Both the position numbers and the translations under genes were made by a program. The notes under the pieces are model-generated. The model was not told the origin of the DNA. It made no database searches and saw only the letters and a program-made list of their open reading frames with translations. A DNA stretch of 64,000 bases from Xanthocytophaga agilis. GTDB lineage: Bacteria > Bacteroidota > Bacteroidia > Cytophagales > 172606-1. The stretch covers positions 496,001-560,000 of the forward strand of contig NZ_JASJOU010000001.1 of assembly GCF_030068605.1 (NCBI RefSeq), in the 5' to 3' direction. Shown here piece after piece: positions 44,174 to 52,780 of the stretch; within the stretch, counting starts at the first letter, position 1, and every line of letters begins with the position of its first letter.

Positions 44174-45079
44174 ATGAATTCAAATTTTAGGTTGCTGAAA
44201 ACCCAGCTACTTGCTGATTTTCCATCAGGTTCATCCATCATCTTTTATAAAGGACAATTTTATATCATTGGGGATGATGCTACATGTATCCTGGTTCTTG
44301 ATAGGTCTTATCAAAAAGTTGATTCAGTGCAATTATTTGAGTATCCGGATAAAAGAATTCCCAAAGCTCATAAAACTGACTTTGAAGGCGCTACTATACT
44401 GACTATTGATGGTATAGAGTATATTCTGATTGTAGGATCTGCTGCAACTGAACTTCGCAAACGAATATGTTTAATTCCATTGCTGAACAATAAGTTAGGT
44501 GTCAAAGCACAAACAACTCTTTTTTTTGAAACTCAGGTATTTATTAACAGAATCCAGGATCAGGGAATAAAGGAGATAAACATTGAAGGTGTTTGTACCA
44601 TAGGCAACGAACTCTTATTGGGAAATCGCGGGAACAGAACAAATCCTACCAATCATATCATTATCACTAGTCAGAATTTTTGGGAACATCAGGAAGATGC
44701 CAAACTTAAGATTCTGAGTCTGATTATACCTGGCACTGATCTTCAGAATATAGTAGGATTATCAGAGCTTTGTTATATCGCTGCATCCGATTTGCTTTTA
44801 ATCACACTGACAAGTGAAAATACAACCAATGCATATGATGACGGAGTTATTGGCGATAGCTACATAGGTTTGATTGAAAATGTAAGTGAACAGCTAAAAG
44901 ATACTACACTAACAATCAATCGGATGGTTAACCTTTCACAAATAGATTCACGTTTTAAAAATGAGAAAATAGAAGGCATCTGTGTCGAATTTATTTCGTC
45001 ATCAGATATCCTGATTCATTTGATTACTGATAATGATACTGGAGAGAGCCGATTGTTTACTCTGAAGTGTTTGTCTTAA
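44174..45079 (+). CDS. uncharacterised beta-propeller-like protein (DUF6929-like)
   Basis: A 301-residue soluble protein without a signal peptide. Repeated strand-plus-EG motifs (DFEGATIL, NIEGVCTIG, KIEGICVEF) and long strand patterns (IIFYKGQFYIIGDDATCILV) suggest a propeller. The layout fits a Bacteroidota family I recall as DUF6929. Function unknown. It ends at a strong bidirectional terminator. Confidence 0.6.
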   Translation: MNSNFRLLKTQLLADFPSGSSIIFYKGQFYIIGDDATCILVLDRSYQKVDSVQLFEYPDKRIPKAHKTDFEGATILTIDGIEYILIVGSAATELRKRICLIPLLNNKLGVKAQTTLFFETQVFINRIQDQGIKEINIEGVCTIGNELLLGNRGNRTNPTNHIIITSQNFWEHQEDAKLKILSLIIPGTDLQNIVGLSELCYIAASDLLLITLTSENTTNAYDDGVIGDSYIGLIENVSEQLKDTTLTINRMVNLSQIDSRFKNEKIEGICVEFISSSDILIHLITDNDTGESRLFTLKCLS

Positions 45080-45100
45080 AGACTATTTTCAATATTGAAA

Positions 45101-45146
45101 TACATAGAAAGAGGGGTCTTTTCTCAAAGACCCCTCTTTCTATGTA
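45101..45146. terminator. bidirectional intrinsic terminator
   Basis: Perfect 21-bp stem (starts TACATAGAAAGAGGGGTCTT) with a 4-nt loop TCTC. It separates the convergent genes ending at 45079 and 45197. Confidence 0.9.
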
Positions 45147-45196
45147 ATAACCTCATAAATGAAACGCTTATTCTTCTATTGGTAACAATAGAGAGA

Positions 45197-45931
45197 TTAT
45201 CTACTGGTCAACGTGTTATTTTCCAGTAAGGATTGGAATTGATTCACCTCATCCTGAAATGCTTCAACGGTATTTTTCGCTATTTGCTTTGTGGCCATAT
45301 CCCTACCATGCTCAACTTCTGCCTGTGCTATATCAATAACTCCCTGATAAAGAGTCTTCATCAAAACTACAAATTCCTGATCTACCTCACCTGTCAACTC
45401 ATCTTCGCTTATCTGCTGATCCATTTTTGTAAGAGTTTTGGAAACCATCTGAGAAAATTTATTGGTAGTGAATTGTTTGTTATCCTGTTTTTTGGATTGT
45501 TTTTCTATTTTTTGTGTATGTGCTGTTAGCCTGGACATCTGTTCTTCCATAGTCGCAACAATTTGTCTGGCTTTCGCTTTCAATACATTGTTTTTGCCTA
45601 GTTCTATTTCTATCTGTGCCATGTCGATGGCTCCTTGGTGAAGTTCCTTCATCAGTCCTGCAAAATCTTTGTCCGCATGGTTGTTTAATGTGATCTGCTG
45701 CATATTTTCCCTCATTTCCACTATAGCATCCGCTACCATTATCTCATCCTTGGACTGTGCTTGAGGCTGAGGTGTGGTGAGGTTTTCACGAGTATCTATT
45801 TTATGTGTTTCCACTGGAGTATTTTCCACATTTGTAGCTTCTCCATTGTTGGAATGAATGGATACAGCAAATATATAGAAGGAGGCAATAGAAAGTAGAG
45901 GGACACTCAGAGCCATTCGTAGAGTTTTCAT
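45197..45931 (-). CDS. membrane-anchored protein with two DUF305-like domains
   Basis: A 244-residue protein. An N-terminal hydrophobic anchor or signal (LSVPLLSIASFYIFAVSI) precedes two helical domains: DKDFAGLMKELHQGAIDMAQ (about 83-145) and DQEFVVLMKTLYQGVIDIAQ (about 180-244). DUF305 proteins bind metal, often copper, through H and M residues; here the first repeat keeps one H and the second has Y in its place, so metal binding may be weak. Probable periplasmic stress or metal-related role. Confidence 0.8.
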   Translation of the reverse strand: MKTLRMALSVPLLSIASFYIFAVSIHSNNGEATNVENTPVETHKIDTRENLTTPQPQAQSKDEIMVADAIVEMRENMQQITLNNHADKDFAGLMKELHQGAIDMAQIEIELGKNNVLKAKARQIVATMEEQMSRLTAHTQKIEKQSKKQDNKQFTTNKFSQMVSKTLTKMDQQISEDELTGEVDQEFVVLMKTLYQGVIDIAQAEVEHGRDMATKQIAKNTVEAFQDEVNQFQSLLENNTLTSR

Positions 45932-46437
45932 ATTCTTATAACATATTATTTAGGTTGTAACATAGGTAAACTGATACACAAGCTGTGATATAAGCTTTCC
46001 GGATGGACATTTGTAATATGACATAGCTTGTTCCATAGTTCGACGGAATGAAATTGTGTTCCGTTTCTTCTATAATGCTAAATAACTATGCCATAGAGAG
46101 AGCTGCTCTACTATTTCTGGAGACTTTTTGATAAACGGTTAGTTTTAGAAGGATTTTGGTTAGAGAAGAGTTATTTACCTTCTATATTTCTTGTGCATTA
46201 ATATCTATGTTCTATTACTAGCTATGTTTTTTAGTCATATATCCTCTTGCTGTAACTCTTATTATATGAGTGAAAGTTATACCTGCTACTTCATTTAACG
46301 CTTTTAACTTTTAAATCTGAAAAACGGGTACTATCTGAAGATTAGAAAGATGACTGGAAAATAACTATCGGATAAGATGTAAATAAATATAGAAACTTTC
46401 AAATTCTCATTTAGGCTTAACAGTAAACTCTATTTTT
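45932..46437. other. intergenic, no gene seen
   Basis: A 506-bp A/T-rich spacer between divergent genes (DUF305 on minus, repeat lipoprotein on plus). I found no gene or conspicuous hairpin; it should hold both promoters. Confidence 0.5.
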
Positions 46438-47499
46438 ATGCACAATACATACACCATTTACTTTAGAGGAATGATTCTACTAACTTTCTTTGTAATAGTT
46501 TGCTGCAAAAAAGGTGATGAACCCTCTATTTCTAATCCAGGTTCAGGGAGTGATTCTGTTATCATACAACCAACTGGCGTTTATGTGAGTGGCTATGAAG
46601 ATAAAGGTTCTACTGCGGTTGTTAGCTATTGGAAGAATGGATCAATTACTAAACTGACAGATGGTTCCAAATATGGTTATGCGAGTGATATATATGTCTT
46701 AGGTAGTGATGTTTATGTTGCAGGTGTAGAATCCAATGGTAGCAAGAATGTAGGGAAATACTGGAAAAATGGAAAATCTGTAATCCTTACAGATGGCAAG
46801 TATACTGCTACTGTTAATTCTTTACTTGTATCAGGTAATGATGTGTATGTAGCAGGCGCAGAAAGCAACGGAACATTTGCTGTGGCTAAATACTGGAAGA
46901 ATGGAAGATCCATTAATCTGAGTAATGGAATAACCAATGTTTATGCCCGTGATATTTTTGTATCAAATAAAGATGTATTTATAGTCGGTGACGAATATAT
47001 CGGGAAGAAGTATGTTGCAAAGTATTGGAAGAATGAAATGGAGATAAATCTTACGGATGGAAAAAATAATGCCTTTGCAGAGGCTGTTTATGTAAAACAA
47101 AACGATGTGTATATAGCAGGTTATGAATCCAACGGATATTTTACTGTCGGTTCCTACTGGAAAAATGGTATTAAGGAAGAGTTAACAGATGGTACAAGAG
47201 ATGCTTTTGCCACTGATATTTATGTTTCTGGAAATGATGTATATGTAACTGGCTATGAGTATTATGGAGATAAATCTGTTGCCAAATACTGGAAAAATGG
47301 TGTGGAAGTGCAGCTTTCAGAGAAAACTGGAAATGCATTTGCTACTGGGCTATTTATATCTGGTAATGACGTATATATTACAGGGAATAAGTTGAATGGA
47401 GCGAAATATGTGGCAACCTACTGGAAGAACGGAACAGAGGTAATGCTTTCAGATGAAGCATATGATGTAAAAACTACCTCAATTTTTGTTACTAAATAA
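46438..47499 (+). CDS. lipoprotein with seven YWKNG repeats
   Basis: A 353-residue lipoprotein. The lipobox is FVIVCC (Cys near 22-23). Seven repeats of about 46 residues follow, each with DVYV.G.E.NG, then V..YWKNG, a short strand and L(T/S)DG or similar. The repeats start about residue 50 and give regular beta strands, consistent with a seven-bladed propeller. YWKNE replaces YWKNG in repeat 4. A cell-surface binding role is plausible; no enzyme motif. A hairpin of the TGACTGGA repeat family follows the stop. Confidence 0.85.
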   Translation: MHNTYTIYFRGMILLTFFVIVCCKKGDEPSISNPGSGSDSVIIQPTGVYVSGYEDKGSTAVVSYWKNGSITKLTDGSKYGYASDIYVLGSDVYVAGVESNGSKNVGKYWKNGKSVILTDGKYTATVNSLLVSGNDVYVAGAESNGTFAVAKYWKNGRSINLSNGITNVYARDIFVSNKDVFIVGDEYIGKKYVAKYWKNEMEINLTDGKNNAFAEAVYVKQNDVYIAGYESNGYFTVGSYWKNGIKEELTDGTRDAFATDIYVSGNDVYVTGYEYYGDKSVAKYWKNGVEVQLSEKTGNAFATGLFISGNDVYITGNKLNGAKYVATYWKNGTEVMLSDEAYDVKTTSIFVTK

Positions 47500-47538
47500 T
47501 AATACAAGAATAAAGAAATACTAGTTGTTTTTAAAAAA

Positions 47539-47613
47539 ATATTCGAACTCTGTTCATGTTGAAGTTTGACTGGAGTTACGGTTGATTTTTCAGATCAACC
47601 GTAACTCCAGTCA
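47539..47613 (+). repeat. two-unit relative of the 28-bp array, second unit forms a terminator
   Basis: Unit 1 (47539-47556, ATATTCGAACTCTGTTCA) differs at one base from the unit at 11422-11439. Unit 2 starts exactly 28 bp later at 47567 as TGACTGGAGTTACGGTTGA and pairs perfectly, 19 bp, with TCAACCGTAACTCCAGTCA at 47595-47613, loop 9 nt, then TTTTTTA. It lies 67 nt after the lipoprotein stop, so it looks like a terminator built from the repeat. I see nothing else in 47500-47835. Confidence 0.75.
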
Positions 47614-47835
47614 TTTTTTATTTTAACTGCACCTCCAGGTAGTAGAAATAAACTATTGGAATTAGTTCTTGAGTTTTTCCCGCTTATAGACAGAGTTTGA
47701 ATAGGGTTGAACAAGCTTTTAAAATCACAAAGACACAAGAGTATTTTTTAGTTTTGTAAAAAGTAGAAATAATCTGTCACGTTTTTTCTTGCATACTGGT
47801 CATAAGTACAGATTTCATTTAAAACAAAAATACTT

Positions 47836-48318
47836 ATGAAAACAAGAATTTCATTTCAGGAAGCTCCCAAAGGATTTATGGACGGATTAATGAAAACACA
47901 TCTGTATCTGAAAAAATCAGGACTAGATGCCAAGTTGATTGAATTAATCAATTTCCGTGTCTCTCAAATCAACGAATGTGCTTATTGTCTGGATATGCAC
48001 TACAAGGATGCAATTCAACTAGGTGAATCGGAGCAACGCCTTTACTCACTAGCTACCTGGAGAGAAACTCCTTACTATTCCAAAGCAGAAAGAGCTGCAT
48101 TGGCTTATACAGAATCCTTAACCCGGTTGAATAATCATGAGTCGGCAGAAAAGGAGTGGGAAGAATTATCTATCTATTTCTCTACAACCGATATCGCCAA
48201 CCTGACTTTAGCCATTACCCAGATCAATACCTGGAATCGGCTTAACCGTGCTTTTGGTACTGTTCCGGGCAACTATCAGCCAGGCGAACATGAAGTGGCT
48301 CCAGCCGTAGCGGTTTAA
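47836..48318 (+). CDS. carboxymuconolactone decarboxylase/AhpD-family protein
   Basis: A 160-residue AhpD-like protein. The family redox motif is C48-AY-C51-LDM-H55 (INECAYCLDMHYKDAI), as in alkylhydroperoxidase-type proteins that reduce peroxides with two cysteines. The remaining helices (AERAALAYTESLTRLNNH, ANLTLAITQINTWNRLNRAF) match the family. It is preceded by a long A/T-rich leader and followed by a hairpin. Confidence 0.93.
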   Translation: MKTRISFQEAPKGFMDGLMKTHLYLKKSGLDAKLIELINFRVSQINECAYCLDMHYKDAIQLGESEQRLYSLATWRETPYYSKAERAALAYTESLTRLNNHESAEKEWEELSIYFSTTDIANLTLAITQINTWNRLNRAFGTVPGNYQPGEHEVAPAVAV

Positions 48319-48328
48319 ATAGATAACT

Positions 48329-48360
48329 ATCAGCAGCAGGAATTATTTCCTGTTGCTGAT
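48329..48360 (+). terminator. intrinsic terminator
   Basis: Stem ATCAGCAGCAGGAA/TTCCTGTTGCTGAT (one mismatch), short loop, 10 nt after the AhpD-like stop. Confidence 0.7.
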
Positions 48361-48481
48361 TAGGTACCAACTAAAAAAGTGAAATATGTATAAAGTAAAA
48401 GCCGTTTTTAACCGTCTTCGAAGGTAGAAGAGTTAGCTTAATACATATGATTACCCGTTAGTATTCAATATCTTATCAACC

Positions 48482-48709
48482 TTGCTTATGCGACACATAC
48501 TTGAAAAATTCAAAACAAAGATTTTATCTTGGTTAATCGGCTATCCAGGTATTATCCTTTTATTGATCTTATTAGGAGAGGTTTTGATGCGGATTCATCC
48601 TGTACCAGTTACTACAATGGTGGTTCTCCTGATAGGAGTACGTTTACTGGTGTTTCTTCTCACACCGTGGATAAACAAACATTTTCCCGTCTGGAAGTAT
48701 ATTTTATAA
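48482..48709 (+). CDS. small membrane protein
   Basis: A 75-residue protein with two hydrophobic segments (WLIGYPGIILLLILLGEVLM and TTMVVLLIGVRLLVFLLTPW) and a basic N-terminus. No family recognised. It converges on the MreB-like gene with a 25-bp gap. Confidence 0.5.
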   Translation: MLMRHILEKFKTKILSWLIGYPGIILLLILLGEVLMRIHPVPVTTMVVLLIGVRLLVFLLTPWINKHFPVWKYIL

Positions 48710-48734
48710 AATACTTCTCAAATTCCTGGATAGC

Positions 48735-49688
48735 CTAAATCATAAGATAAGGTTTGTAGGCTGTTGGTTGGGTAATTACCATTTTTAATCCATTGATAGT
48801 ATCCAGTAAAGGACTTTGGCTAAGAGTATAGGAAATTTCCTGATCAAAGGTGAGTTGTTTCCTCATATATTCAAAAATCGATCCTCCGCCGGTATAATGA
48901 ACTCCTTTGCTCATTACTTTTTCTAAATCTACTGAAGTTTTGACAGCTGCAAGAGTGTTCTGAATTTCAAGGTTGACAAAGGTAAAATAGGCATCCAGAA
49001 TAGGTTGGATACTCTGAAAAGAGATTATTGTTGTACCAATTCTGAATTCATTTTTAGAAGAGATTGCCTTTAAATCCATTAAGATATGTTCTATATCTTT
49101 GTTGATAATAGGAACCTGGTAATTGCTGGAAAGATGATTGAGAAGGAGATTACTCAATGTTCGAATACCCATGCGGACACTTCCTACTGATACGGGAAAT
49201 CCTTTAACAAACACAGAAATATCAAATTTACTGGCACCCCACTCAATCAGAATGAAGTCTTTCTTTTCGTGTAGTATATTCATTCCCAAAGCAGCACAGA
49301 TATTCTGATAAATCATATATACCTCTTTAGCTCCTGCATGTTCTGCACTGTCTTTGTATGTTCTTTTTTCTGCTTCTGTAGCCTGAGTAGGTAGACTGAA
49401 AAAAACTTTGTATGATTTATAGGATCTATACCTATTTGCTAAGCCTTGTTTCAGTGCCAGCTTTATTAAATGCTCAAAGCCAATAAAGTCACTTATTGTG
49501 TAGTTAACTGGAGATACAACTATGCTTTCTTTGGTTGTACGTGTCGTATTGCCAATACCTGAAATTTTGTTTTCAACTGAATCAATAGAAAAATGGGCAG
49601 GTTCATTAAATATTAACTTGTTGTTATGAATAATTCGTAAATATTGGCTACCAGGATCTATACCGACAGTTTCAGAAAAAAAGGACAT
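48735..49688 (-). CDS. divergent MreB-like actin-fold protein
   Basis: A 317-residue relative of MreB (usual length about 340). Recognisable pieces: phosphate-1 loop VGIDPGSQYLRIIHNNKLIF, then NEPAHFSID; IADF-like block VSPVNYTISDFIGFEHLIKL; and the adenosine region GVHYTGGGSIFEYMRKQL. The phosphate-2 loop DIGGGTT is replaced by IEWGASKFDISVF, so nucleotide hydrolysis may be impaired. It has no mreC/mreD neighbours. Role could be cell shape, or a plasmid-like ParM role. Confidence 0.75.
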   Translation of the reverse strand: MSFFSETVGIDPGSQYLRIIHNNKLIFNEPAHFSIDSVENKISGIGNTTRTTKESIVVSPVNYTISDFIGFEHLIKLALKQGLANRYRSYKSYKVFFSLPTQATEAEKRTYKDSAEHAGAKEVYMIYQNICAALGMNILHEKKDFILIEWGASKFDISVFVKGFPVSVGSVRMGIRTLSNLLLNHLSSNYQVPIINKDIEHILMDLKAISSKNEFRIGTTIISFQSIQPILDAYFTFVNLEIQNTLAAVKTSVDLEKVMSKGVHYTGGGSIFEYMRKQLTFDQEISYTLSQSPLLDTINGLKMVITQPTAYKPYLMI

Positions 49689-49717
49689 AATAGATTATTG
49701 GAGTAAGATGACAAGCT

Positions 49718-50383
49718 TTACTTGGTTTTAACTTTGTCTGGAAGATCATACAACTTAGAACTTTTAATTGTTCCATCCGTATTATATCTCACATGTTTGC
49801 CATATTGATATTTGGGCTTAAGCCGATCACTAAGCGTTTTTTCAAATTCAGGAGAAACAAGAGAATAGGTGTCTGTTAGCACTTCGTTTTTGTCATACAA
49901 TCTCCAATTCTCTATTAACACTACTTTCTGGTTCAGAGTGTCTAGAGTACTTGTCATCTTTCGTACTCTGATAAGTGAATCTGTTTTTCCTTGTAAAAAA
50001 GCATCCTGGGCAATCATATTTCCTTTTTGATCGTATTTCCTTTCGATATGATATGCTCCAGTTTTCAAATCCAATGAATTTTTTTTTGGAAATGTGACGT
50101 ACCATTCTCCTACCTCTACAAAGTTGTACATGGTACCTTGTTTTTCTACCAGGATTTTGCCATTTTCCACTTCATTTCCTTTTCTGTCATACAGAGTGAT
50201 TCCTTTGACAAGCCTTCCCTTTTCTTTAATTATAGCTTTTTCACTTTCAGTTAATGATCTCTCATATAGAAGATACAATCCGTTAGGTGCTCCTTTGCTG
50301 CCTATCAATCCACAAGCATACAAAAACATGCAACATCCAATCAGGAAACATACTTTTGGGTAGTATAACAGATATAATTTCAT
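49718..50383 (-). CDS. putative lipoprotein/exported protein
   Basis: ATG at 50383 (MKLYLLYYPKVCFLIGCCMF) is preferred over one 18 bp upstream because it begins the signal sequence directly; a lipobox-like FLYAC follows. About 221 residues. The mature part has MORN-like or antitoxin-type repeats of the form YDRKGNEVENGKILVE, YDQKGNMIAQDAFLQG, YDKNEVLTD, YNTDGTIKSSKLYD. Such YD..G repeats occur in toxin_15/MORN-variant lipoproteins of Bacteroidota. It lies 29 bp upstream of the MreB-like gene on the same strand, so the two are likely co-transcribed. Confidence 0.65.
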   Translation of the reverse strand: MKLYLLYYPKVCFLIGCCMFLYACGLIGSKGAPNGLYLLYERSLTESEKAIIKEKGRLVKGITLYDRKGNEVENGKILVEKQGTMYNFVEVGEWYVTFPKKNSLDLKTGAYHIERKYDQKGNMIAQDAFLQGKTDSLIRVRKMTSTLDTLNQKVVLIENWRLYDKNEVLTDTYSLVSPEFEKTLSDRLKPKYQYGKHVRYNTDGTIKSSKLYDLPDKVKTK

Positions 50384-50401
50384 ATGTATAGGCTGGTTCA
50401 A

Positions 50402-50949
50402 TGGCTCGTTCTTAACTCAAAGTTTGGTTAGCCATCTGTTAAATATGCAACAAAGATATATACGTTTATGGAAGATACATGTTATAAACCTGCAGATGAA
50501 TTAATACAATTGCATGCAAAGACAACATGTATTCAGTATATGAAATAAATAATGGAAGTATATTGTAAACTAACAATTATCCTTAACTGTATGACACTTA
50601 AAATTTACTGCTTCTATATTCAAACCAAACTGGTTTTATTACTATTGTTCGTATTCATTGGATGCAAAAATGAATTCGGTAAAAGCAAAGTTGAGGTCGT
50701 TGACATCCAAAAGTCACTAAGGGAGATATCTGATATAGTTTAGAAAAAGTAGTGATAGAAACGTTCAGAAACAAGGCTTTAACTATAGAAAGTTGGCTCT
50801 GTACAAATACTCCTCCCCATCGTTTATCTTCCAATAGGGTTACTTAATTTTGATTCGTCCATTAAGAGTTTTAATAACATCCAAATACTTGAATTTCCAT
50901 AGTTGGTTATACTTACTTTGAAGAATAAATAAAAACATATATTCCTGAT
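50402..50949. other. intergenic, possible lipoprotein fragment
   Basis: A 548-bp spacer. It carries the doubtful short frame at 50591-50743. Otherwise I see only A/T-rich DNA and the start region of the next small gene. Confidence 0.4.
50591..50743 (+). CDS. possible truncated lipoprotein
   Basis: From the ATG at 50591 the frame gives 50 residues with a signal-like segment and lipobox (KLVLLLLFVFIGC) followed by a charged tail (KNEFGKSKVEVVD). It ends after about 28 mature residues. It could be a small lipoprotein or the decayed start of a larger one. Confidence 0.3.
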   Translation: MTLKIYCFYIQTKLVLLLLFVFIGCKNEFGKSKVEVVDIQKSLREISDIV

Positions 50950-51153
50950 ATGATACTAGCAATTATTATTATAGCTTCCATTAGCTTCTGTTTTTTGTTA
51001 ATTTATTATAAGTATCGTCAATACCAAAGGGTAAAGAACGATCCTGAAGCTTTAAAGAAATGGCAGAAAAAACACGAAAAATATGAAGCAATTGGTAGTG
51101 TTTTATCTGGTATTGGTTCCATATTAGAGATACTAGGTGCAATCTTTTTTTAA
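50950..51153 (+). CDS. small membrane protein
   Basis: A 67-residue protein. An N-terminal membrane helix (LAIIIIASISFCFLLIYYK) is followed by a basic amphipathic segment (YRQYQRVKNDPEALKKWQKK) and a hydrophobic C-terminus (SVLSGIGSILEILGAIFF). No family recognised. Topology suggests a membrane-anchored small protein. Confidence 0.5.
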   Translation: MILAIIIIASISFCFLLIYYKYRQYQRVKNDPEALKKWQKKHEKYEAIGSVLSGIGSILEILGAIFF

Positions 51154-51217
51154 TAACTGAGTTTCGGTCAGGAAAGATAGCTTTCAAATACAATATTTGT
51201 ATTTGCATACTAATCTC

Positions 51218-51700
51218 TTAATTATATGCATCTCCCAACGAATGAAAGTCATCTCGTAACCAATACCAGTACTCTCCTTTGTGCTGATAAAGTGATTCCA
51301 ATAACTCAGTAAAGCTTGTCGCAATAACAGGACAATTGCCCTTAAGTGCATGGGTTTCCCAAAAGCTATCATAACACCGACCTAATCTTTCCTGAGCCAG
51401 ATCAATCGTAATATATTGAGAGCCGGATTCTCCAATAATAAACCAATTATAGCTTCTGTCATACTCTCCATCTGTTCCTGCAATAATCGGATTGGCTCTT
51501 ACAAAATCCTGAGGAGCTACTATCTTCATCGAATAATTTTTATTCGGAAAGAGTTCTACTCCACCACAATGGGTATAAAATAGTATGACATCTTCTGGCA
51601 AAAGTATACCTTCAGGAGGTCGAGGGATAAACGATCTGTCCAGATAAATGCATTCTTTATCTTCTCTGATTTTAGTAAGTAATTCCAGGAATAGTTTCAT
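51218..51700 (-). CDS. SMI1/KNR4 (SUKH) family protein
   Basis: ATG at 51700 (MKLFLELLTKIREDKECIYL) is preferred over one 18 bp upstream, which adds only MSYFVC. About 160 residues. The SUKH fold is recognised by LLPEDVILFYTHCGGVELFP, then WFIIGESGSQYITIDLAQER, and a final SFTELLESLYQHKGEYWYWL. SUKH proteins are typical immunity proteins against contact-dependent toxins, though many are orphans; no toxin gene is next to it. Confidence 0.85.
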   Translation of the reverse strand: MKLFLELLTKIREDKECIYLDRSFIPRPPEGILLPEDVILFYTHCGGVELFPNKNYSMKIVAPQDFVRANPIIAGTDGEYDRSYNWFIIGESGSQYITIDLAQERLGRCYDSFWETHALKGNCPVIATSFTELLESLYQHKGEYWYWLRDDFHSLGDAYN

Positions 51701-51810
51701 ACAGACAAAATAACTCACTTATAGCCAATTCCTCTAAACAAGCTGGCACTAAATTTTTGCATGGTAGGACATCTGTATGGTAATTTTTTACACTTAGCTC
51801 GTATACTGGA

Positions 51811-52770
51811 ATGGCTTTAATTGGATACCACGCATCACACGAACAGTTTAAACCCAGTGAACTGCTCACTTATGTCTCTATGGCAGAACAGGCTGGATTT
51901 CAGGCAGTGAATTCATCAGACCATTTTTATCCCTGGAGTGAACGGCAGGGGCAAAGTGGGTTTTCTTTTGCCTGGCTAGGAGCGGCCATGAATACCTCTT
52001 CGCTTCCATTTGGTATGGTAGTGTCTCCGGGACCACGGTATCATCCTGCTGTACTGGCACAGGCTATAGCTACCTTATGTGAAATGTTTCCTGAGCGATT
52101 TTGGGTATCATTGGGTAGTGGCGAGGCATTAAATGAGGCTATCACAGGCGAACTTTGGCCTGCAAAGCAGGATCGAAATATACGCTTGAAAGAAAGTGTA
52201 GAGGTTATTCGTCAGCTATTGAATGGCGAAATGGTGCATTACAAAGGTTCGTTTACCGTCGAAAATGCAAAACTCTATACGCTTCCCAAAATTAAACCTT
52301 TGCTGATTGGTGCTGCTGTCACAGCTGAAACTGCCGGTTGGATGGGAGGCTGGACAGATGGGATAGTGACTATATCGAAGCCAATAGAAGAATTGAAAAA
52401 GACGGTTGACGCATTTCGCCAGAATGGAGGGGACGGGAAGCCTATGTATCTGAAGGTGCAACTATCCTATGCCCGTTCAGAAGAAGAAGCTTTGATGGGT
52501 GCCTATGATCAGTGGCGTACCAATATCTTTCAGGGAAATGTGTTGGGACAATTGCGTACGGTAGCCGAATTTGACGCGCTGGGTGAGTTGGTTAAACCCG
52601 AAGATCTACCCGACAAAATAGACATTTCTTCTGATACAGAATTTCATATTGAGAAAATACGTCAATACAAGGCGCTTGGCTTTGAAAGGATTATCCTGCA
52701 CAACGTAAACAGAGATCAAAAAACATTTATACAGGATTTTGGAACAAAAGTCATCCCTCAGGTAATTTAA
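51811..52770 (+). CDS. LLM-class FMN/F420-type oxidoreductase (TIGR03885-like)
   Basis: A 319-residue TIM-barrel, luciferase-like monooxygenase-type oxidoreductase. The layout begins MALIGYHASHEQFKPSELLT, then SSDHFYPW and WVSLGSGEALNE. The family TIGR03885 is known to occur next to trehalose-synthase-like GH13 enzymes, and such a gene starts 10 bp downstream here. The two are almost certainly co-transcribed. Cofactor is FMN or F420; substrate unknown. Confidence 0.88.
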   Translation: MALIGYHASHEQFKPSELLTYVSMAEQAGFQAVNSSDHFYPWSERQGQSGFSFAWLGAAMNTSSLPFGMVVSPGPRYHPAVLAQAIATLCEMFPERFWVSLGSGEALNEAITGELWPAKQDRNIRLKESVEVIRQLLNGEMVHYKGSFTVENAKLYTLPKIKPLLIGAAVTAETAGWMGGWTDGIVTISKPIEELKKTVDAFRQNGGDGKPMYLKVQLSYARSEEEALMGAYDQWRTNIFQGNVLGQLRTVAEFDALGELVKPEDLPDKIDISSDTEFHIEKIRQYKALGFERIILHNVNRDQKTFIQDFGTKVIPQVI

Positions 52771-52780
52771 GCACTTAACT

